From the NCBI GenBank assembly GCA_022376515.1, contig WTXI01000004.1:1054001-1118000 (forward strand): DNA of 64,000 nucleotides, read 5' to 3'. Under the pieces are notes generated by a model. The model saw only the letters and a list, made by a program, of their open reading frames with translations, did no database searches and was not told where the DNA came from. This document shows, one piece after another, positions 11,529-21,775 of this stretch. The DNA comes from Lactifluus volemus. Taxonomy: Eukaryota > Basidiomycota > Agaricomycetes > Russulales > Russulaceae. Each line of letters begins with the position of its first letter. Position 1 is the stretch's first letter. The position numbers were made by a program, and so were the translations under genes.

Positions 11529-13545
11529 AGCAAGTGGTAAGCGATACTGTCGACTTTGTTCATGATCTTCCGATGACGCCGCAGAACATAGGTTGTGTGG
11601 CTCGTGCCGTCTCTCACCAAGCTTAGTCCAAGTTTCCGACTCTCAAATATGATCTAGTAGAATCTGTCAAGTCTAATGATTCGAGGCGTACTGGAAAAGG
11701 TGTTGAATAGCAGGGAGAACTTGGTCTGTGAATTAGTATGTACCATGTTTGTGATACATCAGTGGCGAGAAAATAGCATTTTTTTGCGCCACCTCAGGGC
11801 CGTTGTCATGTCTTCCTTGTCTAGCAATCAAACTATACTGTTCGGAAAGTTTCATCACTCACTCTATCCCACACATCTTGGCGTGCCCTGCCCTGCCTCT
11901 ACCAACTTCCGAGGTGAACTTAACAATCGCGCGCGTGTTTGGAACCACCGCCCAAATACTGAAGTAACCCTTGTCCTTGCCTCAATTCTGCCACCCACCA
12001 TCAATCGTTGCGTGTCTGCCAAGGTCACCAGATTTGGCGAGTGCTGCACCCCGACCTAGGAAGCAGCCGTGCGGCTGAAAGCATAGGTGATCCCTGGGCC
12101 CCCATCGTCCGAGTCGACGGGTTATTGATCAGTGTTGGTGCTGTTATCTCGCCTGCTAGTATCGGTGCGTGAGCGTGACCTCGTCCCACCAGCTGCTACA
12201 TAACGGTGCCCTAGGTTATCACAAGATAGTGTGAGAAAAAATCGAGCGCTTAGGAACGCGCAGGCCCCGCTGGCCCGGAAGCCGCTCCGGTAACGCACGT
12301 CTTTTTTGCGCTATTATGCAGGCGTTGCCTCGGGAATTGGATGGGATTGCTGGGGTGGAGATCGAGATCACTCTCGGACTAAAAAATTCGTGCTTAGTCG
12401 GAGCGCAAGAGCTTGAAGATGCCCCACTGGCAGTCGTCGAAGATCATGGAATGGTGCTGTTGTACACGTTCACGGCTCCCCACCTCCTCGCATGATATAG
12501 CCCTTGTTGATGTGCGCGCTATGACACCTCCAAACTTAACACTTGCCATAGACGATGAGTAGCACGTGTGGGTAGTGAGATGGTGAATGGAAACGGAAAG
12601 GCTCGTGATGAGTTGGCATACATTATGCTTGAATCAGGGTCACTGCAAATTAGCTTCACCCGAGGTTCAGCATAGTCGACTCTCAGAAGGGGGATGCCAC
12701 GCACTTCCTTACTTTCACATGACCCACCTCTGCTGTTGCTATGGTTACCATGGATCGCATGATTTGAGGTGATAAGAAACGTGTTTGTGAGAGTCTGATC
12801 GGGAGGGGTCGAGACAAGGTGTGGAGAACGTTCGAGAAGGGGTGGTGAGCGACTGGGAAGGAAAACCGGTGGGACAGTAAGTAATCGGGAAGGGTGAGAG
12901 AGCGATCGGGGAGGGCGCAGAACCGGGAGGAGCGCGGAGAGCGATTGAGTAGGAACTTACGGATGGGTGTGATTGTGGTTAGTACTCCTGCTGCAACCCC
13001 TGTCCTAGTCCTAGACGACACGTTCGGGGGAATGCCACGCCACAGCGCTGGTCGTCGGCGTCAGGTGCTCAGACCGCCACAACAGCAACGCCAGCACAAC
13101 CCCGACGCCATGGATGCCAAGGCTGTGAAATGACCACTCTGGGCGCGGTAGAACGAAAGATGTTGAAGTTCATGGCTGAAGGGCGTAGGAGCAACGAACT
13201 CACCTGGCGGCTCTCAGAGAGGAGGCACCTCCCGAGCGCCCCAAGTCTTTCCTACGCTCGCGTCACCGAAGCGAGCGAATCTACTGGTGAAAAATGAGAA
13301 GATCTTGAAGGCTATACAGGCCACGAGAGGGGAGAAGAACAAGGTTCTTGATAGGAGAGTACGAATCGGCGGGTGTTGCGAATTCAACGATAGGCACAAC
13401 TGCAAAGGTTGAAAGAACAGTGAGCTTGTGATCTGACTCAAGACGACAGCGACGCTCGAAGTTGAAAGTAAAAAGTGCGAGCGTGAGGACATGACGGGCA
13501 GATGTGATAAAAAAAGGATACATGCTGCATGCATCCAGGCAGTTG
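11529..13545. repeat. OPT 3' flank block A, copy after OPT-2
   Basis: Closely similar blocks follow OPT-3 (43158-45200) and OPT-4 (62469-63440), and another is at 21776-23760. Landmarks in order are 'cttccgatgacgcc', 'gcgtgccctgccctgc', 'caaggtcaccagatttggcgagtgc', 'gccttgcctcgggaattggatggga'-like sequence, 'gacgatgagtagcacgtgtgggt' and, at about 13120-13400, a stretch with coding-like peptides (LKFMAEGRRSNELTWRL; AIQATRGEKNK). These peptides recur in three copies but in frames broken by indels, so an unidentified decayed gene may lie here. Nothing can be assigned. Confidence 0.6.
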
Positions 13546-13730
13546 ACCAATCCACCTGTACCCCGAGTACTATATACGAATGGGGTTGAGCTGAATTATA
13601 TAGACACTTGAACCCGGGACTATCTTGCTTTTGATGTCATTGAGAGACTGCTAATCACACGGGCAGGAGTGTATGATTCATCCATATATATTGACACTGG
13701 CCGAGACACAGTACAGTAACTGAACGTAAC
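13546..13730. repeat. Segment S, relocated copy
   Basis: This is about 185 bp starting 'gaccaatccacctgtacccc' and ending 'ctgaacgtaa'. In the paralogous blocks (23969-24155, 45423-45605) the same segment sits about 200 bp further downstream, after 'gatacgacgctcaaat'. Here it lies between 'caggcagtt' and 'cgaatcctgtcatcg'. Confidence 0.6.
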
Positions 13731-14760
13731 GAATCCTGTCATCGTTGGTCAGGAACGCCTTCAAGAACTGCCACGGGCCGCCATATCCGGCATAACTGCT
13801 GCTGCAGCCTGCAGGCCAGCTCAGGAAACCTGGTCGGAAGCGTGGCGAGATTGGTGGAAAAATAAGAGGGCGTCTCCAATGGCGAGCGAGTAGTCGCAAT
13901 GACACCAGGTGATTCAGGAGAAAACGCGATAACGTCACCTTCAAGCAACTCCAGTCATGAACGTGTGAACCATACATCAATTTACCGCACACATTCATAT
14001 CGTTGTACCTCCACGATACTTACCAGACCGTATATGGATGGCGCACGGGAGAGTAGCTACCGACTGAGTTCGTAGATCGCGATCACTGCCCGCGTGATAC
14101 TTGTCCATGTGTTGCTGATGCGTGCTGCTCCTGTAACTCCACTTGGTGTCTCAAAACAATCAGCTACACCCGTGCGAAGCCTGACCCATCGTTTCCAGAG
14201 CCTGTCTCAATATCAGTGGCATTTAAGTCATTCCCCAAACCATGGGCTTCAGTTGTCACAAGGCGGGGTGTGAAGGCTTCGACGTGGAGAGCGTACGGCT
14301 CCAGCATCTACCTGTGCTTCCCGGAAGCGCCGAGTACACCCAGTTCTGTGGGGGAGGAGAAAGATGCCACAGTTGTGGGGTTCTGTCCACTCCAAAGACA
14401 GGAAATCCCATACCTAGGATGGAGACAGCATGCCAGTGCCCCAATACCCAACCGGAAGCGCCCGAGGGTAACGCCAGACGCAGGGGAATGACCTTGGGCG
14501 TAAGTTCCATTGTGGAACATCGTATTCCGTGGGGACTGAGCTGCCTTGACCCGAGTCAGTTGGATACAGTCAAACTCGGGGAGAGAGATGATACGCACTG
14601 CCAAATTCCGTACTTTACGTGGCACCACTGCTACTTCTGGTTAATTAATGGGGCATGCTCTCAAGAGCCTCTCAAACCCAGGGCACAGCTTGTGGTGGCC
14701 ATACCCAGTGTCGCCTACTGACATGGACATATAGAATGTCCAGGGGCAAGCAACTTTAGC
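13731..14760. repeat. Block A continuation and block beta, copy 1
   Basis: The segment at 14200-14510 recurs at 24400-24740 and 45880-46180. On the minus strand it gives similar peptides in each copy (e.g. LALPSGASGWVLGHW), but without a common intact frame. A related but shorter sequence ('gaagatgccgcaggcgtaggattgggga') occurs at 17880 and 49868. I cannot assign a gene; it could be an exon of an unrecognised minus-strand gene. Confidence 0.4.
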
Positions 14761-15439
14761 CGCCGAAAAAAATGCTGATGTAGCAGAAGATGAGGACACG
14801 AGTTACGAGTTGGCCTGATCAATAGATCCGGGTCCGTTGAAAGAAAAAGAGAGCGCAGAACGTCAGCTTCATATCTGAAAGTGGAGATGTTGGTATCAGT
14901 AAGGAGAAGAAACGGTCTTGAGTTGTGATGCTTGCGCTGACATCCGAGTCAACCAGACGTTGCTTGCAGCCCTTTTCGGTGACTGCCGGCTTTTTTTACA
15001 AGGTCCGCTTTGACATCGCATTTTCAGGGTATTTCTCTGAATCTACGATGACCCCAAGATTGATTTCACGCGGCCGTTATTCACATACAGTACAGTACAG
15101 TACAGTACTCTTGATCTTCAAGTTCCCACGATGATGGATCTGCATACGCCAGGCACCAAACTCTGGTAAAGTCTCGTTGCATTCTTACTCCCATATGATC
15201 ACTCTAGAAGGACTTCTCGCTTTTCTTTGTACAAAATCATACACTTCTTTGCCCCGTTCGATCTCCTTCATTCATCCATTCCTTTCCCCAACAGACCAGT
15301 GGCTAGTCGTCTGACCTAGATTCGTCTATTTGCCGCACCTCAGGACAAGGGTAGTCAGCCTAGTCAGGGATATTGTAGTTCTCGCGGCCGTTATTCATGT
15401 ACATCTCTGTACTAGTTAGCTACTTCTATGTGATCAACT
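14761..15439. other. Spacer with a short CAGTA microsatellite
   Basis: Nothing coding is supported. At 15085-15107 the pentamer CAGTA repeats about four times. The surrounding sequence ('cacgcggccgttattcacatac', 'caggcaccaaactctggtaaagtct') recurs at 25365-25470 and 46855-46965 and belongs to the duplication unit. Confidence 0.5.
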
Positions 15440-15890
15440 TTTCTTTCTCCCTCCCGGTGACTTTTCTCTTCTAATGTCAGACTTCTCTCTTTTCACCATT
15501 CTCTCCAGCTTTTCGTATGTCTGTCGGATCTCCCCGAAAAGTGTCAAGATCAACCAGCTATTTGGCGTCACTCACGCATACCCTAACCCTCCACTGGGGT
15601 CAAGTAACCTCTCCCCTCCTGTTGGCCTTCTTGCCCATCGCGTCCTCTCATCTCGTTTGTATGCGCTGTCTCGCGGATTATCTATGTCGATCCTTTGTTC
15701 AATCTCGACGCATAAAATGCTTACAGCACACACTTTTTTTATTGACCTTTGCTATTGCATATGGTCTCTCGTTCGCATAAGTTTCACTCGAACCTTCAGT
15801 TCGGCCAGAATAGTCACGACATCACTCGTTCAAGTTCCTGGTCAATATGGCCATATTCTGGGGGATGCGGCTCCGAGCAAGGTCTTTAAA
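15440..15890 (+). pseudogene. OPT relic r2 (central region only)
   Basis: Short fragments match the central OPT exons: the 'tcggatctccccgaaaagtgtcaagatcaacc' stretch corresponds to the CWIAPN.VKINQLFG exon of the long copies, and 'ctcgcggattatc...tcaatctcgacgcat' to the SRIINADGSFNLEAY exon. Frames are lost. The fragment abuts the 3' end of protease relic P1 in convergent orientation, an arrangement repeated at 51400-53569 and partly at 47351-49230. Confidence 0.6.
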
Positions 15891-16052
15891 GGAGCAATAC
15901 GGCAGAATCGCGTGAATCAGATCCACTAACGTTCCAACACCAAAGTTTGATAAGAGAAAGAAGGTTCAAATTCACAAAGTTGGTTATGAAGTCATAAAAA
16001 GTGATAATGATCAGGGACAGATAGAGGATCTCTCCGTGACCACCGCTTCCCA

Positions 16053-17625
16053 TCAATTGCTCATTGCTGTAGTGAATGCCGTAGTGGCGAGACCGACGCG
16101 GTGCTGGGCAGTGTCGAAGACCGCGTAGAAGCGCTCGAGGAATGTGAGCCGTTTAAAAAGTCGAGACCCTGTCCGGAGGGAGTGCCAATGTCGTGGATGA
16201 TGAGGTAGATGTATTGCGACGTGCCGCCTATGAGCTCATTCACGCGCGAGGCCAAATCTGCGCATTTGGGTGAGCTCGAACGTCGTGCCGCCGGTTGTGA
16301 AAAGAGCGACTTGAGGTTGGAATACTGCGCCGGGGTGATGCGGAGTAAACCCGTGGTGGAGTCTAGGACGGCACCAGTAGCGGCACGGTAGCGGTTGAAC
16401 GCGTCTGTGAAACCGTTAGCTACTTTTGTACGCATATATGGAGTGCGATTGGAGGGTGTTTGCTGATCGCTTACCGGTCGCGATGAGGTGAAGGCGCTTC
16501 CAGTGTCGACAACGCCGCAGCCCTGGTGAGAATAGTGGTCGAGGTACCGTACCGGATGGACTGGTCGATGCCCCAGAACCCGTTCGAAGGACTAGTTGCG
16601 GTAATGGGACTGTCCAGCGGGTGAGCGCTCTAATTTCGGAGTCAAATTGCCGCGCATACTTACATGTACGTGATGTCCCTGTGTACTTACTTTGGTCGGT
16701 ACCACCAAACGTCAACTCACCATTCTTGACTGGTGATGTAGTTGTAAGGCTCGAAGGACACTGAGAAAATATTGGATGTGATGGTCCTTGACTGAAGAGA
16801 TTATCAATGATCGTTGGTATAGTGCTATTCACGGCTGGCGACAGCGCCCCAAGGGTTAAGTCGACAGGGCCAATGCTACAGAGACACGTGAGCGCAAATT
16901 TATCTCGGAGGAAGTTCATGCAAACCCTAGAATACCGTCGAAGCTAAAGCCCTTGAAGCCAACTAATTTTGATGCAACACCAATAGACTGACGGGGAATA
17001 ACAAGACCAGGGGCAATCGTGACGGTATCTATGAACTCAGTGCCTGGTAGGAGTGTGAAAGTAAAGAAAAAATAAGATAGAAATGAGTGTAGAAAAATCA
17101 CCATAAAATTCCGTACTGCTAGAGCCATAGCTTTGAAACTAGCGGGAAAATTCAGTGAAAGTAATTAACGTTAGGGAAAAACTTACCACATCATTAGATG
17201 TCTGCATACTAGATTTAGTCTTAACGTAGGGCTTCCCAGCTCCCAGCCAAGTGACCGAACTTCCCGTGTCAATGACAAGGGTGTCTAAAAGTAGGCATGA
17301 GATTCTATGCGAGGCTTGTATCAACATGACTTACAATTGGTTGCAGGGTTACCGACGCCGACGTCACTTCATATCTTATGCCAACACTAGTCACGCCAAC
17401 GCTGACGACAGTGCCAGGACTGTCGCGACCCTCTATTGCTTGAATGTTGGCAACTAGGTTCTTGGCACGAGCTCGGTCCTTTTGAACAAGGTCATTGGAG
17501 CCAGTGATGTTGATGTGCCGAGCAAGAGGCAATGAAACTGGACCTTGGCGAATAACGACGGAATTGGCGGCAATACCGACAGCAAACAAGAGAAACCTAA
17601 AGAACAGTGAAGCAGTCGGGAGCAT
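16053..17625 (-). pseudogene. P1: secreted aspartic protease (family A1, polyporopepsin-like), frameshifted
   Basis: Pepsin-family proteases are secreted acid endopeptidases. The start at 17625 gives a hydrophobic signal peptide (MLPTASLFFRFLLFAVGIAA), then a propeptide. After a 50 nt intron (17289-17338) comes the first catalytic motif IDTGSS (about 17254-17271). Further exons carry EFIDTVTIAPGLVIP (about 17000), IGPVDLTLGALSPA (about 16850), the flap-side FGGTDQSKYTG region, and the C-terminal DAFNRYRAATGAVLDSTTGLL part. Compared with P2 and P3, one base is missing before the first intron, and another change after LKSLF destroys the C-terminal frame, so it is a pseudogene. A TATA box (17688-17694, minus) lies about 65 bp upstream. 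Confidence 0.85.
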
Positions 17626-17687
17626 GACAGGAAGTAGGGAAGGGTGGCACCGGCTTCAATTGAGGAGACATCAGGACGCTAATTCAG

Positions 17688-17694
17688 ATTTATA
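17688..17694 (-). promoter_or_regulatory. TATA box of protease P1
   Basis: TATAAAT on the minus strand, 63 bp upstream of the start codon. The same box is kept at the same distance in P2 (49293-49299) and P3 (53631-53637). Confidence 0.55.
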
Positions 17695-17978
17695 GCCCCA
17701 GATTATGAATTTCTTGAGCCTGAGCATCTACCGGTTTATCCCGCTGCCCAGAAGTGCCCTGGGACCTGAGTTGTTCCTGGCTCCTGCCACTTTGCCACTA
17801 TTGTACAGGCGGCGAGTCACGAGGTGGTGGTATTCAGTTGCTAGAGGTGGTGGCGGCGGCGGTGAGTGGGGAGAAGGAAGATGCCGCAGGCGTAGGATTG
17901 GGGAAAATCACATTAAGGACGGCCGGTGACAGCATGCCAGCGCCCCAGTACCGAACCATTGGCAGTGGCATCAGGTGA

Positions 17979-19168
17979 TAACTAGAAATGCTGATTTTGT
18001 CGTCAGGAATCTTGCTTGCCAGGTTTTTTGCCGGGCCTTTAACCCTCCAAGAAATTCTACAAATACTGTACAGGTTCGAATTTAATAACTACAACAATTC
18101 ATCTTACAGATGGTCATAATTGGAGTATTTCAAATTCAAGTTGAATGATATGAGATGCGAACGAGATAAGAGACAACGCAAACGATCACCGGAAAGACAA
18201 CACGATGCAGACTCATTGCAGAGGGGGGTGGCCGTCGGCCTTGGAGTGGCTGTGTGGCTGCAGGGGGTTGGGGGTGCCAGCGTGGAGTGGCGTTGTCAGC
18301 AGGGAGATGCGGGGATGGCAGCAGTGGATCTTTGCGACGCTTGATTTGCAGAGGCCAAGAAGATTCTCAATTGACAGTGACCAGAAAACATTTTTTGTCT
18401 CTTCCTCTAGAAGGGTATGGGATGAGCTAAGAACAAACAGAGAACGCACTCATCACCCCGGAAATCAATCTGATAGCCCGATATAGCGTGTTCAAGTTTT
18501 TCCATGACCACTCTGCTGCCGTGGGTAACGTACACCAAGAGTTCAGGACCTGTTGATATTTTGAGTTGTATGCACGATGGCGCCAAGTAAAAGAACACAA
18601 ACCTTCTTGGGTTTGACCATCTTCTCAATATCAACAAGTCGCAGGTTTGACAGGACGTCAGAATAAATATGTTTTTCTTAAGGATATGCCATTAAGCATA
18701 TTATGAACGCCATTGGATCCACCCAGGATGCCACTGTCACCGATGGGTAGACGAGGCGGGGAGGAGGGAGGTGTCATGGAGGTGTTGGGGCAGGCAGCGG
18801 GACGCTGCACTCAAGGACAATGGCTTGGCAAGACACCACGTGTTAATGCCGGTCACTGGCATCAGGCGGGACAGAGGGGGAGGTGATGGCAAAGGGCAGG
18901 TGATGGCGGCAAGAGAGGCGGGAATGGTAACAGAGAGCAGGGCATGGCAACAGAGAGAGGAACGAAAGGGAAGGCGTGGTGCCAGAGGGTGGGCAATGGC
19001 GGTGTCAGAGAGTGGGAGGCAGCACTGATGGATGGGAAGTTGTTTTCGCGAGGCTAAGCAGTGCAATCGCCTTCAATTTGAATTACCCTCAGGGGTGACC
19101 ATACCACATGACCTTGCACATGTCCAGTGGTCCTGGTTCCTGCAAGCCCCGTGCAAAGTAAGGTAACG
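17979..19168. mobile_element. About 1.2 kb unclassified insertion upstream of P1
   Basis: In the paralogous block behind P2 the sequence 'ggtgataa' is directly followed by 'ccccaattgaacttggac' (49958-49982). Here the same two flanks are separated by about 1,190 bp. At most a 4 bp direct repeat (taac) flanks it, and I see no terminal inverted repeats. The interior at 18200-18330 and 18750-19020 is a purine/G-rich low-complexity stretch. The last about 190 bp (18977-19168) recur in inverted orientation at 47140-47350. No gene is supported inside. Confidence 0.5.
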
Positions 19169-19473
19169 CCCAATTGAACTTGGACGTGACTCGGACGGAT
19201 TCGGAGTCCCGTTCAAGTTGTGTGGAAACCCACGATGTCACGGAGAGTAAGCTGTCTTCACCCGAGTCAGTTGGATACAGCCAAACTCGGGGGGGGATAG
19301 TACGCACTACCCAATTCCTTGCTGAAACGTGGCACCAATGCTGCTACTAGTACTAGTACTAGTGAATGGCAGCCTTCGCCACAGTGGCAGTATACTAGTA
19401 TGTAAACGCACAGAATATCCCCCTTGCAATTTGGCGCCCTTCTCCGTAACTCAAGCCAGATAAAAGCTCATCG
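19169..19473. other. Degenerate OPT promoter region
   Basis: This matches 49970-50285. It contains remnants of the OPT promoter ('ctagtatgtaaacgcacag', with the TATATAA box lost) and a short CTAGTA repeat at 19335-19362. Confidence 0.5.
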
Positions 19474-19870
19474 CATGTCCCTCCGCGAAGAAGACAAGTC
19501 GGTTGAGGCTGCCAGGAGTGACCCCGAGCGTCACGGTCACGATCTCGGGAGTGTTGATGTCAGCCGCTTTGTTTCCCTTTATTGGTTAGATTGAGCTCAT
19601 CAGCGTAAGATCGCTCTCGATGTTGAACTGTGGGTACCTTTTGTCGTACTAGTAGCACCTGTTCGTTTCTAATTATATGTTCTCCTTTCGTCAGATTTGG
19701 TATCTATTGGACTAGATGGTGGTTATAGCATCGGTGTTATTGTCACCTTCTTCGCTCTGTAATCTTGTCTGTAATATCCGAAGAACGGAGCAATCGGGCT
19801 GAAATACTGTGTACACCAAAGCAGCCGATTTCCGTGGTGTGAAGCCGTCGAGTCGGTGAAGCCACTGAAG
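19474..19870 (+). pseudogene. Mini-OPT r3: first exon joined to last exon by an internal deletion
   Basis: The ATG at 19474 starts the conserved OPT N-terminus (MSLREEDKSVEAARSDPE). After about 150 bp the sequence jumps from 'gatcgctctcgatg' (exon 2) to 'ttgaactgtgggtacc' (end of exon 10), then continues through the last intron into the last exon (LVSIGLDGGYSIGVIVTFFAL) with several indels. About 2 kb of coding region is missing. The same junction occurs at 50286-50640, so the deletion happened before that module was duplicated. It cannot make a transporter. Confidence 0.75.
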
Positions 19871-20061
19871 CACATGGTAAGAGATACTGTCGACTTTGTT
19901 CAAGATGATCTTCCGATGACACCTCAAAAAAATCGTGCTGCCTCTCACGGTGAGAGTAGTGTTGCCGCGGTCCGGTCCGGTGCTGCTCGAGTTGACACAG
20001 TTACCACATCACGGGACTTCGATGTCTAGCCAATAAGGACTCATGGTTGTTTAATTCACAC

Positions 20062-20944
20062 TGTAAGGTAGGCTCAGCGGCTGGGCCTGAAATCCGACAT
20101 CTTCGACCTCGCGCCGGCCCTCAACCACGACCCGATTTGGATGTCACACCTTATCTCGACTCCGCGCTCCTCACCTTCGTCCGCCTCGACATCGACCGAC
20201 GCCGACGCACTTTCGGCCGATGCGGAGACTCGCCAAGAATACCCTCAACCCCCTTTATTTGTACATACCAGGTATTGCCCGCTATTGGGACCTTTACCAT
20301 ACTCTCTTTGGACTACTCATTTTTGCTGGACCTGTTACCTTAACTCCTTTCAGACCTTTCCTATGGCCGGTACTACGAGACGACGCTCACGATCGCGTTT
20401 ACTACTCTACTACCGCCCTCACTTTCCCCGTTTTGGATCATCAAGCGCCCTCGTGCGAGGCCTGAGCCCATCGGGGCGTTGTCCGATGCAGCGACCCGAC
20501 GGCCGACGCCTTACAGACCTACATCTACTATTCCTTTTTCTTCCTTTTCTTTATACTCTTGTGTTTCACCCTTGCCTCCTGAATTACAGTCTTGAGCTAA
20601 CTATTGAAACTTGCTATTTTCGTGGACTCTAGTTATCTATCTCAGATCTACAGAAAAGTAGTTATAAGGCCTTGCTCATTGGCCTGGAAGAGCATCCAAT
20701 AAATCATTCGTCGATTCGGATCACTTCGTCTGCTTAAAGAAATCGGTCTCGTTCTCCCTCTTCTCGTCTCTATCGATCTACTTTTTCGTCTCGTTTCGTC
20801 TCCGCGTAGCGTTCTCATTCCGAGCGCCTCGTGCCCTCTGTTCCGAATCGTCCCGCAAGCGCCCTCGTCGTACCCTCTCTCTCCTGCCTTAACCGGCCCC
20901 TCTGTCTTTCGAACTCGCCCGGGCTCCCAAGAGCTCGTACAACA
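20062..20944 (+). mobile_element. Solo-LTR-like element, diverged second copy
   Basis: This matches, in direct orientation, the minus strand of the 895 bp insertion at 37037-37931. Both begin TGTAAGGT, contain a similar translated stretch around ALN.DP, and carry the segment 'ataaggcctt.c.cattggcct.gaag.gcatccaata' (20672-20720 here). Both end ...GTAC followed by a short CA end. Length (883 vs 895 bp) and ends suggest an LTR of an otherwise absent retrotransposon. No target duplication is visible here, so this copy is older or truncated. Confidence 0.6.
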
Positions 20945-21000
20945 CGCTTGTGTGTTTTGCGGCAAAACATGGTGCTTGTCATGTTGTGGTTGTAGGTGCA

Positions 21001-21470
21001 TTATCTACTGGAAAAATGTCTTCTAAGTATTACTCGAATGATGCTTGTGCTACTACCCAAGCACCCACAAATTGGGGGCACCGTGTTGCACGGAGGGAGG
21101 GCTGAGGCAAGAACCTGAGCCCACTCATTGAACGCTTCCACACCCGTGAAATTGTCCTCATCTCCAAAGCAAAGGAGCACACGGGCCCTAGGGTCACGCA
21201 CGAGATCCTTGAGTGTGCGTTGGTAAGTCTGCGTGCGGAACGTGGTGAGAAGTCCACGTGGGCCAAGTGGGTATGTGTATTGTACGCAGTGGCACAGGCA
21301 GCACTGACTCCTTGGACTCGACTTCAAAGTGGACATTCTGGGCTCGAGAGTTCACCGTAGGCGAGATAGTGTCAAAGCTGAGTGATGACAGGCACTCGCG
21401 CTCTTGTGATGGAGAACTGGGAGCTGGATGAGAGATTTCACACGGCCTGACAAGGTGTGTCCAGTCCATT
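21001..21470 (-). pseudogene. Alpha/beta-hydrolase fragment
   Basis: On the minus strand, 21070-21280 encodes YPLGPRGLLTTFRTQTYQRTL...DPRARVLLCFGDEDNFTGVEAFNEWAQVL. The 'VLLCFGDEDNFTGV' stretch has the form of the acid-residue strand of serine alpha/beta-hydrolases (YGDxDxFT), where the Asp belongs to the catalytic triad. The upstream part (nucleophile elbow GxSxG) is missing or frameshifted, and the downstream His region is not found. It is an isolated fragment, the only sign of this family in the window. Assignment to the fold is fairly likely; the substrate is unknown. Confidence 0.45.
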
Positions 21471-21775
21471 TACAGGAGAGTAGACATCCGAGGAGAGAAC
21501 ATGAGAGAAATGAAAGGGGCTAGTATGGTTAAGTAGAGTAGGATGTGTGTTTTGTGTTCAACTTGAAACGATGAGGATGAGGACCGCAAAAAATCAAGAC
21601 AAACACGGAAGGTTGGTAAGCCTATGTGGGAATTCCATATATGGCATTGGTTCCTGCAGTTGGAAACTTTATATTCGATTTTCCAGTGCAGTGTGAGTTG
21701 ATGACAATCCTGACTGTGTGCGAGTTTCACTGGTGCAGCACCGGACTTGCAGCAACACTACAGTCTCACTTAAAG
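21471..21775. other. Spacer, nothing recognised
   Basis: This is single-copy in the window as far as I can see. It has an 86-codon open frame on the minus strand without recognisable features, which I do not call. Confidence 0.4.

Noticed and set aside
14242..14721. A 159-codon plus-strand frame in block beta as a gene
   Set aside because: The frame is not conserved in the copies at 24400 and 45880, where indels shift it.
15085..15107. CAGTA repeat as a CRISPR-like or regulatory array
   Set aside because: A pentamer microsatellite of about four units without spacers. It is shortened in the paralogous blocks.
18205..18486. Open frames in the G-rich part of the 1.2 kb insertion
   Set aside because: Low-complexity purine-rich sequence gives chance open frames on both strands, with no recognisable domain.
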